In this document: positions 11,150 to 18,533 of the stretch, piece by piece
How positions within the stretch are numbered: position 1 is the first letter of the stretch
How the letters are laid out: each line of letters opens with the position of its first letter
NCBI RefSeq assembly: GCF_023896955.1
Contig: NZ_JAMHIW010000006.1
Coordinates: forward strand, 62,001 to 126,000
Length of the DNA: 64,000 nucleotides
From: Micromonospora sp. RHAY321
GTDB lineage: Bacteria; Actinomycetota; Actinomycetes; Mycobacteriales; Micromonosporaceae
Direction: 5' to 3'
Made by a program: the position numbers and the translations under genes
The notes under the pieces: model-generated
Database searches by the model: none
What the model saw: the letters and a program-made list of their open reading frames with translations, nothing else
What the model was told of the DNA's origin: nothing

Positions 11150-13342
11150 GTGGGGATCACCGAGATCCGCGTGCACGGGGTCGCCGACAGGGGACCCGAG
11201 GCGATCCTCGACCGGCCCATCGTGGTGCGGGTCGCGGGAGACGACAACGCCGGCTTCTACCGGCCCCGGCCCGGCTACGGCGACGCCACGGACCGGGGTG
11301 GGGCGACCCTTGAGGCGTACCGCTGGAGCCGGCTGGCCGGCGGCACCGCGACGCGGACGTTCTCCCTGGTCCTGCTTCTGCCGTTCATGCTCAGCAACAT
11401 CGCGGTCTGGATGCTGCCGGTTCCCGGCCGCGGGGGTGCCGCCGCGCGGGCGCTGTGCCGCCTACTGGCCGCGACGATGACCGCGATGTACGTGCTCTCC
11501 ACCGTCGGGGTGTCCCTCGACCTGATCGCGTGGCAGTGCGCGGCCTACCCGAGGTGCATGGACGGACGCCGGGAGATCTCCTGGCTGGGCGGCGTGCCGC
11601 CGGGCCAGCGCCTCGCGCTGCTGGCCGTACCGCCGATCATCGCGATCGTCGTGATCTGGCGGCTCGGTGCCCGGACCTGGCAGCTCCCCGAGGATGGCGC
11701 CCCCGTGCCGGGGGTGGGCGCGGACCGGCTCGACTCACCCGCCTTCTGGGACACCCGTTCGCTGCTGCGCCGGCTGCGCTCGGTCCACGTCGCGGTGGCG
11801 TTGGGCACGCTCGACGTCGCCCTGCTGCTGGCTCTGGCCCCGCACGACGCCGCCCTGCCCGGCTGGCTGCTGCTGGCCGCGGACGTGGTGCTGCTCGCCG
11901 GCGCGGTGGTGCTGCTCTGCCGCCCGGCCATCGAGCGGCGCGGCGAGCAGGAGCATGTGAGCGCACGGGGTGTCCGGTGGGCGGCGATCGCGCTCACCGC
12001 ACTGACCCTGGGGTACGCGCTGGCGCCCCGGCCGCCGTGGTCGGCCGAGGGGACGCTGCCCGGGTACGGCGTGCTGGTGGCCGGCCTCTTCGCCGGGCAG
12101 TTGGTGCTGCTGGCGGTGCTGGGCCTGGTGGTCGGGGTGCAACGCCGCCACCTGCCACGGCCTCGGTTCCTGCTCAGCGGGCTGGGCGCACCGGTGCTGA
12201 TCTCCGTCGCGATCGGGCTGGGCGTGGCGTACTCCTCGGGCCTGACCTACGGGCTCGCCGAGTATCTGGACCGTGGTTCCAGCCCGACCCCGGCCCGGCC
12301 GCTGCCGCCCGGCGCGCCACCGCTGTCGCCGCCGGTCGCCTACCGCTGGGTCACGCTGGGGTTCTCCCTGGCGGTGCTCGTGGTGGTCGTGACGGCGCTG
12401 CTCGTCCCCCGCATCCAGCGCGCCCGCCGTCGCCGCGCCGCCGAGGAGCTGGTCCGGCGGGACTACCCGGAATCGTCACAGGTGCCCCCTGAGCGGGTCC
12501 GGGCCGTCCGCGACGCGATCGTGCGGGCCGGGCTGACGGAGCGGCTCGGGCGGCTGTTGTCCACCGCGTACGTGGTGTTGGTGCTGCTCACCCTGGCGGC
12601 GGCCGGACTGTCGGTCACCGGCCACGGGCCGGGTGTGCTCGCCCTCTGGCTCGGCGGCCAGTCACTGGCCCGTCCGGTGATCTTCGTGACCGACCTGGGC
12701 GCCCTGCTGATCGGCCTGTTCGCCCTGGTCCTCGCCGTGCTGGGACTGGTCGCCTACCGGTCCGGTGCGATCCGGCTGGTCGGGGTGCTCTGGCAACTGG
12801 CCACCTTCTGGCCACGCGCCGCGCACCCGCTCGCCCCGCCCTGCTACGTCGAGCGGGCGATCCCCGAGCTGACCCGCCGGATCAGACAGCTCACCGCCGA
12901 CGGGAACGGGGTGGTGCTCTCCGGGCAGAGCCACGGCAGCGTGCTGGCCGCGGTGACCGTCCTCCAGCTTCCGGACGACTGCCGCCGGAGGGTCGCCCTG
13001 CTCACCTACGCCACCCCGCTCGGGAACCGGTACCGCCGCGTCTTCCCCGCCTACGTCAGCGACGAGATGTTGGGCGAGGTCGGCAACCGGTTGTCCTGGC
13101 GGTGGATCAACCTCTGGCGCTACACCGACGCGATGGGTGGGCCGGTTTTCGCCCCGTTCCCCGGCGGACCCGACGACCCGGCCGCCCGGGTCGACCGTCG
13201 GGTACGGGATCCGAAGGGCCTGCTCATCCCGCCGACCGACACCGTGCCGCCCCCGGTGAGGGGCCACTCGTTCACCCCGGACGAGGACTTCCACGCCGCG
13301 GTCAGCGAGCTCATCGGGCGGCTGGACCGGCCGGACGGCTGA
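11150..13342 (+). CDS. Large membrane protein with C-terminal serine-hydrolase-like motif
   Basis: 730 residues. It opens with ITEIRVHGVADRGPE, followed by a polytopic region (about nine hydrophobic segments between residues 65 and 555). A C-terminal soluble part contains SGQSHGSVLAAV, a GxSxG nucleophile elbow with Ser594, suggesting an alpha/beta hydrolase fold. The start is a GTG with AGGGAGG 7 nt upstream. The gene ends 8 bp from a convergent acetyltransferase. The N-terminal HGV and the C-terminal hydrolase element may belong to one interrupted fold. Esterase or lipase activity is inference only. Confidence 0.78.
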   Translation: MGITEIRVHGVADRGPEAILDRPIVVRVAGDDNAGFYRPRPGYGDATDRGGATLEAYRWSRLAGGTATRTFSLVLLLPFMLSNIAVWMLPVPGRGGAAARALCRLLAATMTAMYVLSTVGVSLDLIAWQCAAYPRCMDGRREISWLGGVPPGQRLALLAVPPIIAIVVIWRLGARTWQLPEDGAPVPGVGADRLDSPAFWDTRSLLRRLRSVHVAVALGTLDVALLLALAPHDAALPGWLLLAADVVLLAGAVVLLCRPAIERRGEQEHVSARGVRWAAIALTALTLGYALAPRPPWSAEGTLPGYGVLVAGLFAGQLVLLAVLGLVVGVQRRHLPRPRFLLSGLGAPVLISVAIGLGVAYSSGLTYGLAEYLDRGSSPTPARPLPPGAPPLSPPVAYRWVTLGFSLAVLVVVVTALLVPRIQRARRRRAAEELVRRDYPESSQVPPERVRAVRDAIVRAGLTERLGRLLSTAYVVLVLLTLAAAGLSVTGHGPGVLALWLGGQSLARPVIFVTDLGALLIGLFALVLAVLGLVAYRSGAIRLVGVLWQLATFWPRAAHPLAPPCYVERAIPELTRRIRQLTADGNGVVLSGQSHGSVLAAVTVLQLPDDCRRRVALLTYATPLGNRYRRVFPAYVSDEMLGEVGNRLSWRWINLWRYTDAMGGPVFAPFPGGPDDPAARVDRRVRDPKGLLIPPTDTVPPPVRGHSFTPDEDFHAAVSELIGRLDRPDG

Positions 13343-13350
13343 CCGGCGGG

Positions 13351-14370
13351 TCAGAGCGTGAGCTGCCAGTTGTTCCAGGAGTCCACGGGGCGGAAACCGA
13401 GCCGCTCGTTGATCGCCACCATGTAGCTGTTGCTGGCCGCGTTGAACGTGTCGATGACGCGGACCTCCTGCTCGTGGGTGAGCAGATGGTGCAGGTTCTC
13501 AATCTTGGCGAGCAGGCCGAGCCGGTGCCCACGGTGGTCCGGGTCGACGATGGTGATCTGCTGGAACGCGTGCCAGTCGGCGGAGGCACCCACGTCGAGC
13601 AGCGCCCAGGCGACCAACCGGCCGGACTCCTCGTGCCGTACCCCGAGGTGGTAACGCCGCCGGCCCCTGGCGTCCAGAGCGCGTTCGGTGCCGCGGATCC
13701 GCTCGGCGTCCACCTGCTCCGGTTCCCACTGCACGTCTCCCATGGGCGCGTCCATCAGCAGCCGGCCGTCCAGGTAGGCGACGTCTGCCACGTACTCCTG
13801 CGGGGTCGCGCCCTGCCAGCAGACCGACTGGTAACCCTCTGCCAGCGCGTGGGCCTCGGCCAGGGCCGCCCTCAGCGCGACCCGGTCGATGGCGGCGACC
13901 TCCAGCCGGCGACGCACCTCGGCCAGCGCGGAGTGGGCTCCGGTCGCGGCGGCGAACGCGTCACCCGCCCCCGTCCGGGCCGGCCCGTCGGGCAGCGCCG
14001 AGACGGTCATGGCGACCACCCGCTTGCGCCCGTGCTCGCGCAGCAGGCGCACCCCGTACTCGTGCAGTGCCCGGCCGACGCCCCGCCGCCGCAGCTCGGG
14101 ATGCACCACCAGCTCGGCGGTGGCGTTGTCGGTGTTGTCGAGCTGGGGCAGGTCCAGCTGGAGGTAGCCGGCCGGGACGCCGTCGAGCCGGGCCAGGGCC
14201 CAGAGCGTGGCGGTGCCGGGCATCGGCGTGTGGAAGAACGCGTCGAAGCGCCGCCGGCAGAACGGCGGGAAGTCCGGCAGGTCGGCGTCGTTGGCCGCCG
14301 CGCCGATCCGGTACGCCTCGTCGACCGCGGCCCGGTCGGCGCCGTCGAACGACGCGATGGTGATGCTCAT
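13351..14370 (-). CDS. Tandem GNAT acetyltransferase
   Basis: 339 residues with two GNAT domains. Domain 1 (about 1-160) has HPELRRRGVGRALHEYGVRLL; domain 2 (about 180-339) has DPDHRGHRLGLLAKIENLHHLL and a NERLGFRPVDSWNNWQL ending, typical of actinobacterial acetyltransferases of this size. I start at the ATG at 14370 (MSITIASFDG); the frame stays open upstream, but that extension runs through a rho-independent terminator hairpin and is rich in Arg, so it is unlikely to be coding. No ribosome site is evident. Substrate unknown. Confidence 0.85.
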   Translation of the reverse strand: MSITIASFDGADRAAVDEAYRIGAAANDADLPDFPPFCRRRFDAFFHTPMPGTATLWALARLDGVPAGYLQLDLPQLDNTDNATAELVVHPELRRRGVGRALHEYGVRLLREHGRKRVVAMTVSALPDGPARTGAGDAFAAATGAHSALAEVRRRLEVAAIDRVALRAALAEAHALAEGYQSVCWQGATPQEYVADVAYLDGRLLMDAPMGDVQWEPEQVDAERIRGTERALDARGRRRYHLGVRHEESGRLVAWALLDVGASADWHAFQQITIVDPDHRGHRLGLLAKIENLHHLLTHEQEVRVIDTFNAASNSYMVAINERLGFRPVDSWNNWQLTL

Positions 14371-14395
14371 GCCGCCGAGCGTGCACCGGGAAAAA

Positions 14396-14430
14396 CGATC
14401 GGGCCAGCGAATTATTCGCTGGCCCGATCG
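14396..14430 (-). terminator. Rho-independent terminator of thrC
   Basis: A 16-bp perfect stem (CGATCGGGCCAGCGAA at 14396-14411, complement at 14415-14430) with a 3-nt loop; read on the minus strand it is followed by TTTTT. It should end the thrC transcript, leaving a ~250-nt 3' untranslated region (14431-14680) in which I see only one small hairpin (14457-14471) and no gene. Confidence 0.85.
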
Positions 14431-14680
14431 GACGTGGTCGGGAGGGGCACTCGCACAACGCCTCCGGCGTTGGGTCGCAAGAACTTCAAAAGTCTTCGGC
14501 GAAATGCCCTCCCGCACGGAGCATCTTGCGCCGTCCGGTTCCTGTCGTCAAGTCCAGAGCGGCGGGTTTTCCACACTCAACGCGAAAAGCCAGTTACCCG
14601 GCGGATCGGCCCGATCCCCCTTCCGGGTGATCCTCCCTCGTCCGTCGAGCCCGCTGACCCGTCGCGGCGGACAGGTGCGG

Positions 14681-15967
14681 TCAGCCGAGGAGGCCGGCGT
14701 CGCGAGCGGCGCGGAGGGAGGGCTTGATGTGGTGGGTCGGGCCGACCTGCCCGGCTACCGCGTCGATGGTCTTCAGGCCCTCGCCGGTGTTGAACACGAC
14801 GGTCTCCGCCGCCGGGTCGAGCCGGCCGGACTCGACCAGCTTGCGCAGCACCGCCACGGTGACGCCGCCAGCGGTCTCCGCGAAGACGCCGGTGGTCCGG
14901 GCCAACTGGCGGATGCCGGCGCGGATCTCGTCGTCGTCGGCGTACTCCATCCAGCCGCCGGTGCGGCGGACGGCCTCCAGGGCATAGAGGCCGGCGGCCG
15001 GGTCGCCGATGTTGAGCGACTTGGCGATGCCGGTGGGCTTGACCGGGGTGATCGTGTCGGTGTCGGCGTGCAGGGCCGTGGCGATCGGGTTGCAGCCGGC
15101 GGACTGGGCGCCGAAGACCTTCCAGCCGCCGGCCGGCGCCTCGACCAGACCGATCTCGACCAGCTCGGAGAACGCCTTGTCAATCTTGGTGAGCAGCTCG
15201 CCGCTGGCCATCGGGATGACCACCTGCGCCGGGATCCGCCAGCCGAGCTGCTCGGCCACCTCGTAGCCGAGAGTCTTGGAGCCCTCCGCGTAGTACGGCC
15301 GGACGTTGACGTTCACGAACGCGGTGTCCTCGAACTCGTCGGTCTCCACCAGCTCGCCGCAGAGCCGGTTCACGTCGTCGTACGAGCCGTCGATGGCGAC
15401 CAGCTCGCCGCCGTAGACCGCGGTGGTGATGACCTTGCCCTGCTCCAGGTCACTGGGGATGAAGACCACCGAGGGCACCCCGGCGCGGGCGGCGTGCGCG
15501 GCCACCGAGTTGGCCAGGTTGCCGGTGGAGGCGCAGGCGAACCGGTTGAAGCCGAGCGCCCTCGCGGCGGTCAGCGCCACCGACACGACCCGGTCCTTGA
15601 ACGAGTGGGTCGGGTTGGCGCTGTCGTCCTTGACCCAGAGCGGCGCGGTGATGCCCAGTTCGGCGGCGAGGTGCGGGGCCGCCACCAGCGGGGTGAGCCC
15701 CGGGTTGAGGGTGACCCGGGTGGACGGGTCCTGACCGGCGGGCAGCAGAGCGGCGTACCGCCAGATGTTGTCCGGGCCGGCCTCGATCTGCTCACGGGTG
15801 ACGGTGGCCAGGGCGGCGGTGTCGTAGTCGACCTCCAGCGGGCCGAAACACTCGTAACAGGCGTGCTGGGCGGCGAGCGGGTAGCGGGCCGAACAGGCGC
15901 GGCAGACCAGGGCGCGGGCGGGGCTGGCGGAGGTGTCGATGCCGGAGGCGGCGAACGTCGACGTCAT
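14681..15967 (-). CDS. thrC: Threonine synthase
   Basis: 428-residue PLP enzyme converting O-phosphohomoserine to threonine in the cytosol. An N-terminal zinc-ribbon-like segment has CRAC and CYEC pairs around residues 17-35. The PLP lysine is in NPTHSFKDR, followed by ASTGNLANSVAAHAARAG (phosphate loop) and FNTGEGLKT near the C-terminus. It stands alone, not with hom or thrB. The leader is an S-box riboswitch whose closing helix ends at the ribosome-binding region (GAGAGG about 10 nt before the ATG at 15967), implying SAM control of translation. A 16-bp terminator follows about 250 nt downstream of the stop. Confidence 0.96.
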   Translation of the reverse strand: MTSTFAASGIDTSASPARALVCRACSARYPLAAQHACYECFGPLEVDYDTAALATVTREQIEAGPDNIWRYAALLPAGQDPSTRVTLNPGLTPLVAAPHLAAELGITAPLWVKDDSANPTHSFKDRVVSVALTAARALGFNRFACASTGNLANSVAAHAARAGVPSVVFIPSDLEQGKVITTAVYGGELVAIDGSYDDVNRLCGELVETDEFEDTAFVNVNVRPYYAEGSKTLGYEVAEQLGWRIPAQVVIPMASGELLTKIDKAFSELVEIGLVEAPAGGWKVFGAQSAGCNPIATALHADTDTITPVKPTGIAKSLNIGDPAAGLYALEAVRRTGGWMEYADDDEIRAGIRQLARTTGVFAETAGGVTVAVLRKLVESGRLDPAAETVVFNTGEGLKTIDAVAGQVGPTHHIKPSLRAARDAGLLG

Positions 15968-15978
15968 GTCGAGGAGTC

Positions 15979-16114
15979 CTCTCATCTTTCCCCGCATCGC
16001 ACGGTGCGGCGGGGACGGAATTGGCACCTGCCCCGCGGGTCGCTCAGCGGTGAGCGCGCGGGGTGGTTGCCGGGGCGTCGTCGGGCCGTATCCCTCAGCC
16101 CCTCTGGATGAGGT
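15979..16114 (-). ncRNA. SAM riboswitch (S-box, SAM-I type) in the thrC leader
   Basis: Read on the minus strand, the conserved S-box blocks occur in order: CTCATCCAGAGGGGCTGAGG, GATACGGCCCGACGACGCC, CCGGCAACC, later GGTGCCAATTCCG, and finally GGGGAAAGATGAG. The P1 helix pairs CTCATC (from 16112) with GATGAG (ending at 15981). The GAGAGG ribosome site of thrC overlaps the 3' side of P1, and a small GAGG/CCTC hairpin lies just before the ATG, so the switch probably acts on translation. Class assignment rests on these motifs; no covariance search was possible. Confidence 0.88.
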
Positions 16115-16142
16115 ATGCAGTTGTGCCGTCGAGTCTAGGCAA
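16114..16142 (-). promoter_or_regulatory. Candidate thrC promoter
   Basis: On the minus strand, TTGCCT (16137-16142) and TGCATA (16114-16119) are separated by 17 bp. The -35 overlaps the stop codon of the upstream transporter gene, and the start of transcription would fall at the 5' edge of the riboswitch. Confidence 0.5.
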
Positions 16143-17118
16143 CGCCGCGCGCTGTGGCCACCACGGCTGCGGGGTCGACCACCGCCACCGGGTCCGTGAC
16201 CGCGGTCGGTTGGGGCAGCGACGGGGCGCCACTGCGGACCCGGGTGGCGAGGTTCGCGGCGACCAGCGCGGCGATGGTGACGGCGGCCCCGACCAGCTCG
16301 ACCGGCTCCGGCCGGTAGCCGCGGGCGATCTGCACCGCGAACGTGGTCACCGGGACCAGGTTCATGAACAGGGCGGCGTTGGCGGCTCCGAGCCGCTGCA
16401 CGCCAGTGTTCCAGGCCAGCACCGCGATGACGGCGGCCACGATCACGGCGTACGCCAACTGCGGGGCGACCGCCACGAGGTCGGCGGCGGCCGGCGCGTG
16501 CTGCCATCCGATGCCGTCGGCCAGCACGCTCGCGGCCAGCATGGCGGCCGTGCCGGCGACGGCGGTCAGGGTGGTGTAGCGCAGCGGGGACCAGGTGCCG
16601 AACCGGCCGGCACCGTGGGTGTAGATGGCCCAGCCCAGCACCGCGCCGATCATCATCAGCCCGCCGACGCCGAACTGACCGAGCCCGGTCAGGCTCCCGC
16701 GCGTGATCACCAGTCCGACGCCGAGGAGCGCCACCAGGGAGAGGACCAGCAGGAGGGGCTTCGGGCGTACGCCGTCGCGTGCCCAGCGGACCAGTTGGGT
16801 GATCACCGGGGTGGTGGCCACGAACAGGGCGATCTGCTGCGGGGCCGCGTGTTCGAGCGCCAGGTTGGTGAGCAGGTTGAATCCGGCGAAGCCGACCACG
16901 CCGAGCACTGCCACCTCGACGGCCCGACCGCCGAGCCGCAGCGCGCCGGAGCCCTCCCGGATCAGCAGGATGGCGACCAGGACGAGGGCGGCCAGCAGGT
17001 AGCGGGCGGTGGTCAGGTTGAGCGGGTCCACCCGGGTCAACGCGCTGGCCAGCACGGGGAACATCACTCCCCAGCTCAGCGCGGCCAGCAGCGGAAAGGC
17101 GGCGGCACGGGATCGCAT
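16135..17118 (-). CDS. EamA-family (DMT) transporter
   Basis: 327 residues with ten predicted membrane segments in two EamA repeats (for example LLAALSWGVMFPVLASAL in the first and GGLMMIGAVLGWAIYTHGAG opening the second). Members of this superfamily export amino acids, nucleosides or drugs; the substrate here is unknown. The ATG at 17118 has GGAG 7 nt upstream (in GGAGCTGACG). It is divergent from an ArsR-type regulator, and an 18-bp operator (17132-17149) covers its probable -10 (GATACT), so it is very likely the regulator's target. Confidence 0.92.
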   Translation of the reverse strand: MRSRAAAFPLLAALSWGVMFPVLASALTRVDPLNLTTARYLLAALVLVAILLIREGSGALRLGGRAVEVAVLGVVGFAGFNLLTNLALEHAAPQQIALFVATTPVITQLVRWARDGVRPKPLLLVLSLVALLGVGLVITRGSLTGLGQFGVGGLMMIGAVLGWAIYTHGAGRFGTWSPLRYTTLTAVAGTAAMLAASVLADGIGWQHAPAAADLVAVAPQLAYAVIVAAVIAVLAWNTGVQRLGAANAALFMNLVPVTTFAVQIARGYRPEPVELVGAAVTIAALVAANLATRVRSGAPSLPQPTAVTDPVAVVDPAAVVATARGVA

Positions 17119-17131
17119 CGTCAGCTCCAAT

Positions 17132-17149
17132 GTTCGAGTATCGTCGAAC
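17132..17149. promoter_or_regulatory. ArsR-type operator 1 (transporter side)
   Basis: GTTCGA-GTATCG-TCGAAC, a perfect 6-6-6 palindrome 13 bp upstream of the transporter start codon, overlapping its likely -10 element. It shares both half-sites with operator 2. Confidence 0.8.
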
Positions 17150-17173
17150 CAACGACACCGACCCTAGGGGGAT

Positions 17174-17191
17174 GTTCGACGAATGTCGAAC
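17174..17191. promoter_or_regulatory. ArsR-type operator 2 (regulator side)
   Basis: GTTCGA-CGAATG-TCGAAC, a palindrome with the same half-sites and 6-bp spacing as operator 1. It overlaps the -35 (TTCGAC, 17175-17180) and part of the spacer of the regulator's own promoter. Confidence 0.82.
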
Positions 17192-17203
17192 AACGGTTAC
17201 ACT
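17175..17203 (+). promoter_or_regulatory. Promoter of the ArsR-type regulator
   Basis: TTCGAC (17175-17180), a 17-bp spacer and TACACT (17198-17203). The -10 ends 6 nt before the ATG at 17210, so the transcript should be leaderless. Operator 2 lies inside it, predicting autorepression. Confidence 0.7.
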
Positions 17204-17209
17204 GGTCAC

Positions 17210-17515
17210 ATGGAGCCGCACGAACCCGATCTGGCCGAGGTACCGGTCACCGCCGTGCTGGCCGCACTCGCCGACGACGTGCGGCTACAGATCGTGCGGG
17301 CCCTCGCCGAGGGCGGCGAGCGCTCCTGCGGCACCTTCGAGTTCGGCGTCTCCAAGGCGACCCGCAGCCACCACCTCAAGGTGCTGCGCGAGGCCGGCCT
17401 GACCCGCACCCGGGCCGCCGGCACCAGCCGTTACGTCCGGCTCCGCCGGGACGAGCTGGACCGCCTCTACCCCGGCCTGCTGAACGCCCTCCTCGACCCC
17501 CGCACCCCTGCCTGA
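17210..17515 (+). CDS. ArsR/SmtB-family winged-helix repressor
   Basis: 101 residues, a single winged-helix domain: VTAVLAALADDVRLQIVRAL, recognition helix SKATRSHHLKVLREAGLTRT and wing AAGTSRYVRLRRDEL. Only one cysteine (in RSCGTF) is present and the CxC metal motif is absent, so the inducer may not be a metal. I choose the ATG at 17210 over the one at 17183 because the upstream ATG lies inside operator 2 and the promoter's -10 is 6 nt from 17210. It probably represses both itself and the divergent EamA transporter. Confidence 0.9.
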   Translation: MEPHEPDLAEVPVTAVLAALADDVRLQIVRALAEGGERSCGTFEFGVSKATRSHHLKVLREAGLTRTRAAGTSRYVRLRRDELDRLYPGLLNALLDPRTPA

Positions 17516-17590
17516 CGCCCCGTCAGGCTCGCCCGTGCGGCGACGGTCCTCGCGCTGCGCACCGTTGGGCAGCGACCATTCGCGTGCTGT

Positions 17591-17616
17591 GGAGCTGAAT
17601 CGTTTGCGACATCGCC
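17591..17616 (+). repeat. Dispersed repeat, copy A1
   Basis: GAGCTGAATCGTTTGCGACATCGCC in the plus orientation (only the core is quoted in pieces: GAGCTGAATCG, TTTGCGACATC). It pairs as an inverted copy with 17745-17773. Together with the ~130 bp between them it occupies most of the 317-bp gene-free gap 17516-17831, in which I see no other feature. Confidence 0.75.
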
Positions 17617-17744
17617 AGGGAACCGGAGCGACTTCCCGACCCGCTACGCCGCCTCGCTCGCATGATCCACTCCTTGTCAGCGATGTTGCGCGTTCAGGTG
17701 ACTGGGACACCGCGACGGCCGCGCGGAAGCGGATCACCAGGCGA

Positions 17745-17773
17745 GCGATGTCCCAGGCGATTCAGCTCCAAAG
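17745..17773 (-). repeat. Dispersed repeat, copy A2
   Basis: Inverted relative to A1: on the minus strand it reads CTTTGGAGCTGAATCG then CCTGGGACATCGC. On the plus strand the sequence happens to begin ATGTCCCAGGCGATTCAG. The outer end CTTTGGAGCT is shared with the copies at 47.9-48.2 kb. Confidence 0.75.
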
Positions 17774-17831
17774 GCCCCACCGGAGCCGGGCTGGACGGCG
17801 GTGGGACGCTCACGTCGGCGATGATCGGCAG

Positions 17832-18524
17832 GTGATTTCTCGAGGCACGGCAGCACGGCGACGCACGATCCCCGGCGCGGCGGTCGCGATGGCACTCCTG
17901 CTCGGCGCCTGTGCTCCCGCCGACCACCGAGGCCAGGCCGGGGACGCCAGGAGCCCGCTGCCCGGGCGCACAGCCGCGTCCAGCCCGACGCCCTCGGCGT
18001 ACGTGAGCCCGCCGTTCTGGTGCCCGGAGTCGGGCGTACGGATCCGGTCGAGGGGATCGGACGCCGCCATGGGGCTGCGCGCACTCGGCCTGGAGCTGGT
18101 CAACTGCGGCGACCGCCCGTACCGGATCAAGGGACACCCGTCGCTGCGCGTGTTGGACGAGGACCGCAAGCCGATCATCCTGCGCGTGCTGCCCGGGGCG
18201 AAGGAGATCACCGCTGGCTTCGACCAGCCGCCCCGCGAGGTCGTCCTCGGTCCTGGTGAGCGGGCCGTCGCCACCGTCCTCTGGCGCAACCTCGTCACCG
18301 AATCGGCCGTGCCGGCCACCAACGGAACGTACCTGCGGGTCGCCCCCGCTGCCGGGCAGCCAGCCGAGGACGTCGACCCGGACGGGCCCATCGACGTGGG
18401 CAACACCGGCCGGATCGGCGTCAGCGCCTGGAAGAAGGACGACCAGTCGGCGCCGGTGCCGGCTCGGCCGCCGGTGCCGAGCGCGGTGCCGTCGTCGGTG
18501 AGCCCGCCCGACAGCCGGCTGTGA
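17832..18524 (+). CDS. Secreted lipoprotein, DUF4232-like
   Basis: 230 residues from a GTG start. A basic n-region (SRGTAARRRT) and hydrophobic core lead to the lipobox LLLGAC near residue 22, so the mature protein should be lipid-anchored outside the membrane. The body (PPFWCPESGVRIRS, then ALGLELVNCGDRPYRIKGHP and later ERAVATVLWRN) resembles DUF4232 domains with two cysteines likely to form a disulfide. The C-terminal ~30 residues are Pro/Ser-rich. No clear ribosome site is present, so the start rests on the signal peptide. Function unknown; it is convergent with the ABC permease gene. Confidence 0.82.
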   Translation: MISRGTAARRRTIPGAAVAMALLLGACAPADHRGQAGDARSPLPGRTAASSPTPSAYVSPPFWCPESGVRIRSRGSDAAMGLRALGLELVNCGDRPYRIKGHPSLRVLDEDRKPIILRVLPGAKEITAGFDQPPREVVLGPGERAVATVLWRNLVTESAVPATNGTYLRVAPAAGQPAEDVDPDGPIDVGNTGRIGVSAWKKDDQSAPVPARPPVPSAVPSSVSPPDSRL

Positions 18525-18533
18525 GGCCGCCAG

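Noticed and set aside
14371..14517. N-terminal extension of the acetyltransferase to an ATG at 14517
   Set aside because: The extension runs through the terminator hairpin and is Arg-rich; the normal GNAT start is MSITIASFDG at 14370.
17183..17209. ArsR-type gene start at the ATG at 17183
   Set aside because: This ATG lies inside operator 2 and upstream of the -10 box; 17210 fits a leaderless start.
17591..17773. Insertion sequence or MITE
   Set aside because: No transposase and the interiors of the two repeat-bounded loci are unrelated, so only the repeats are annotated.
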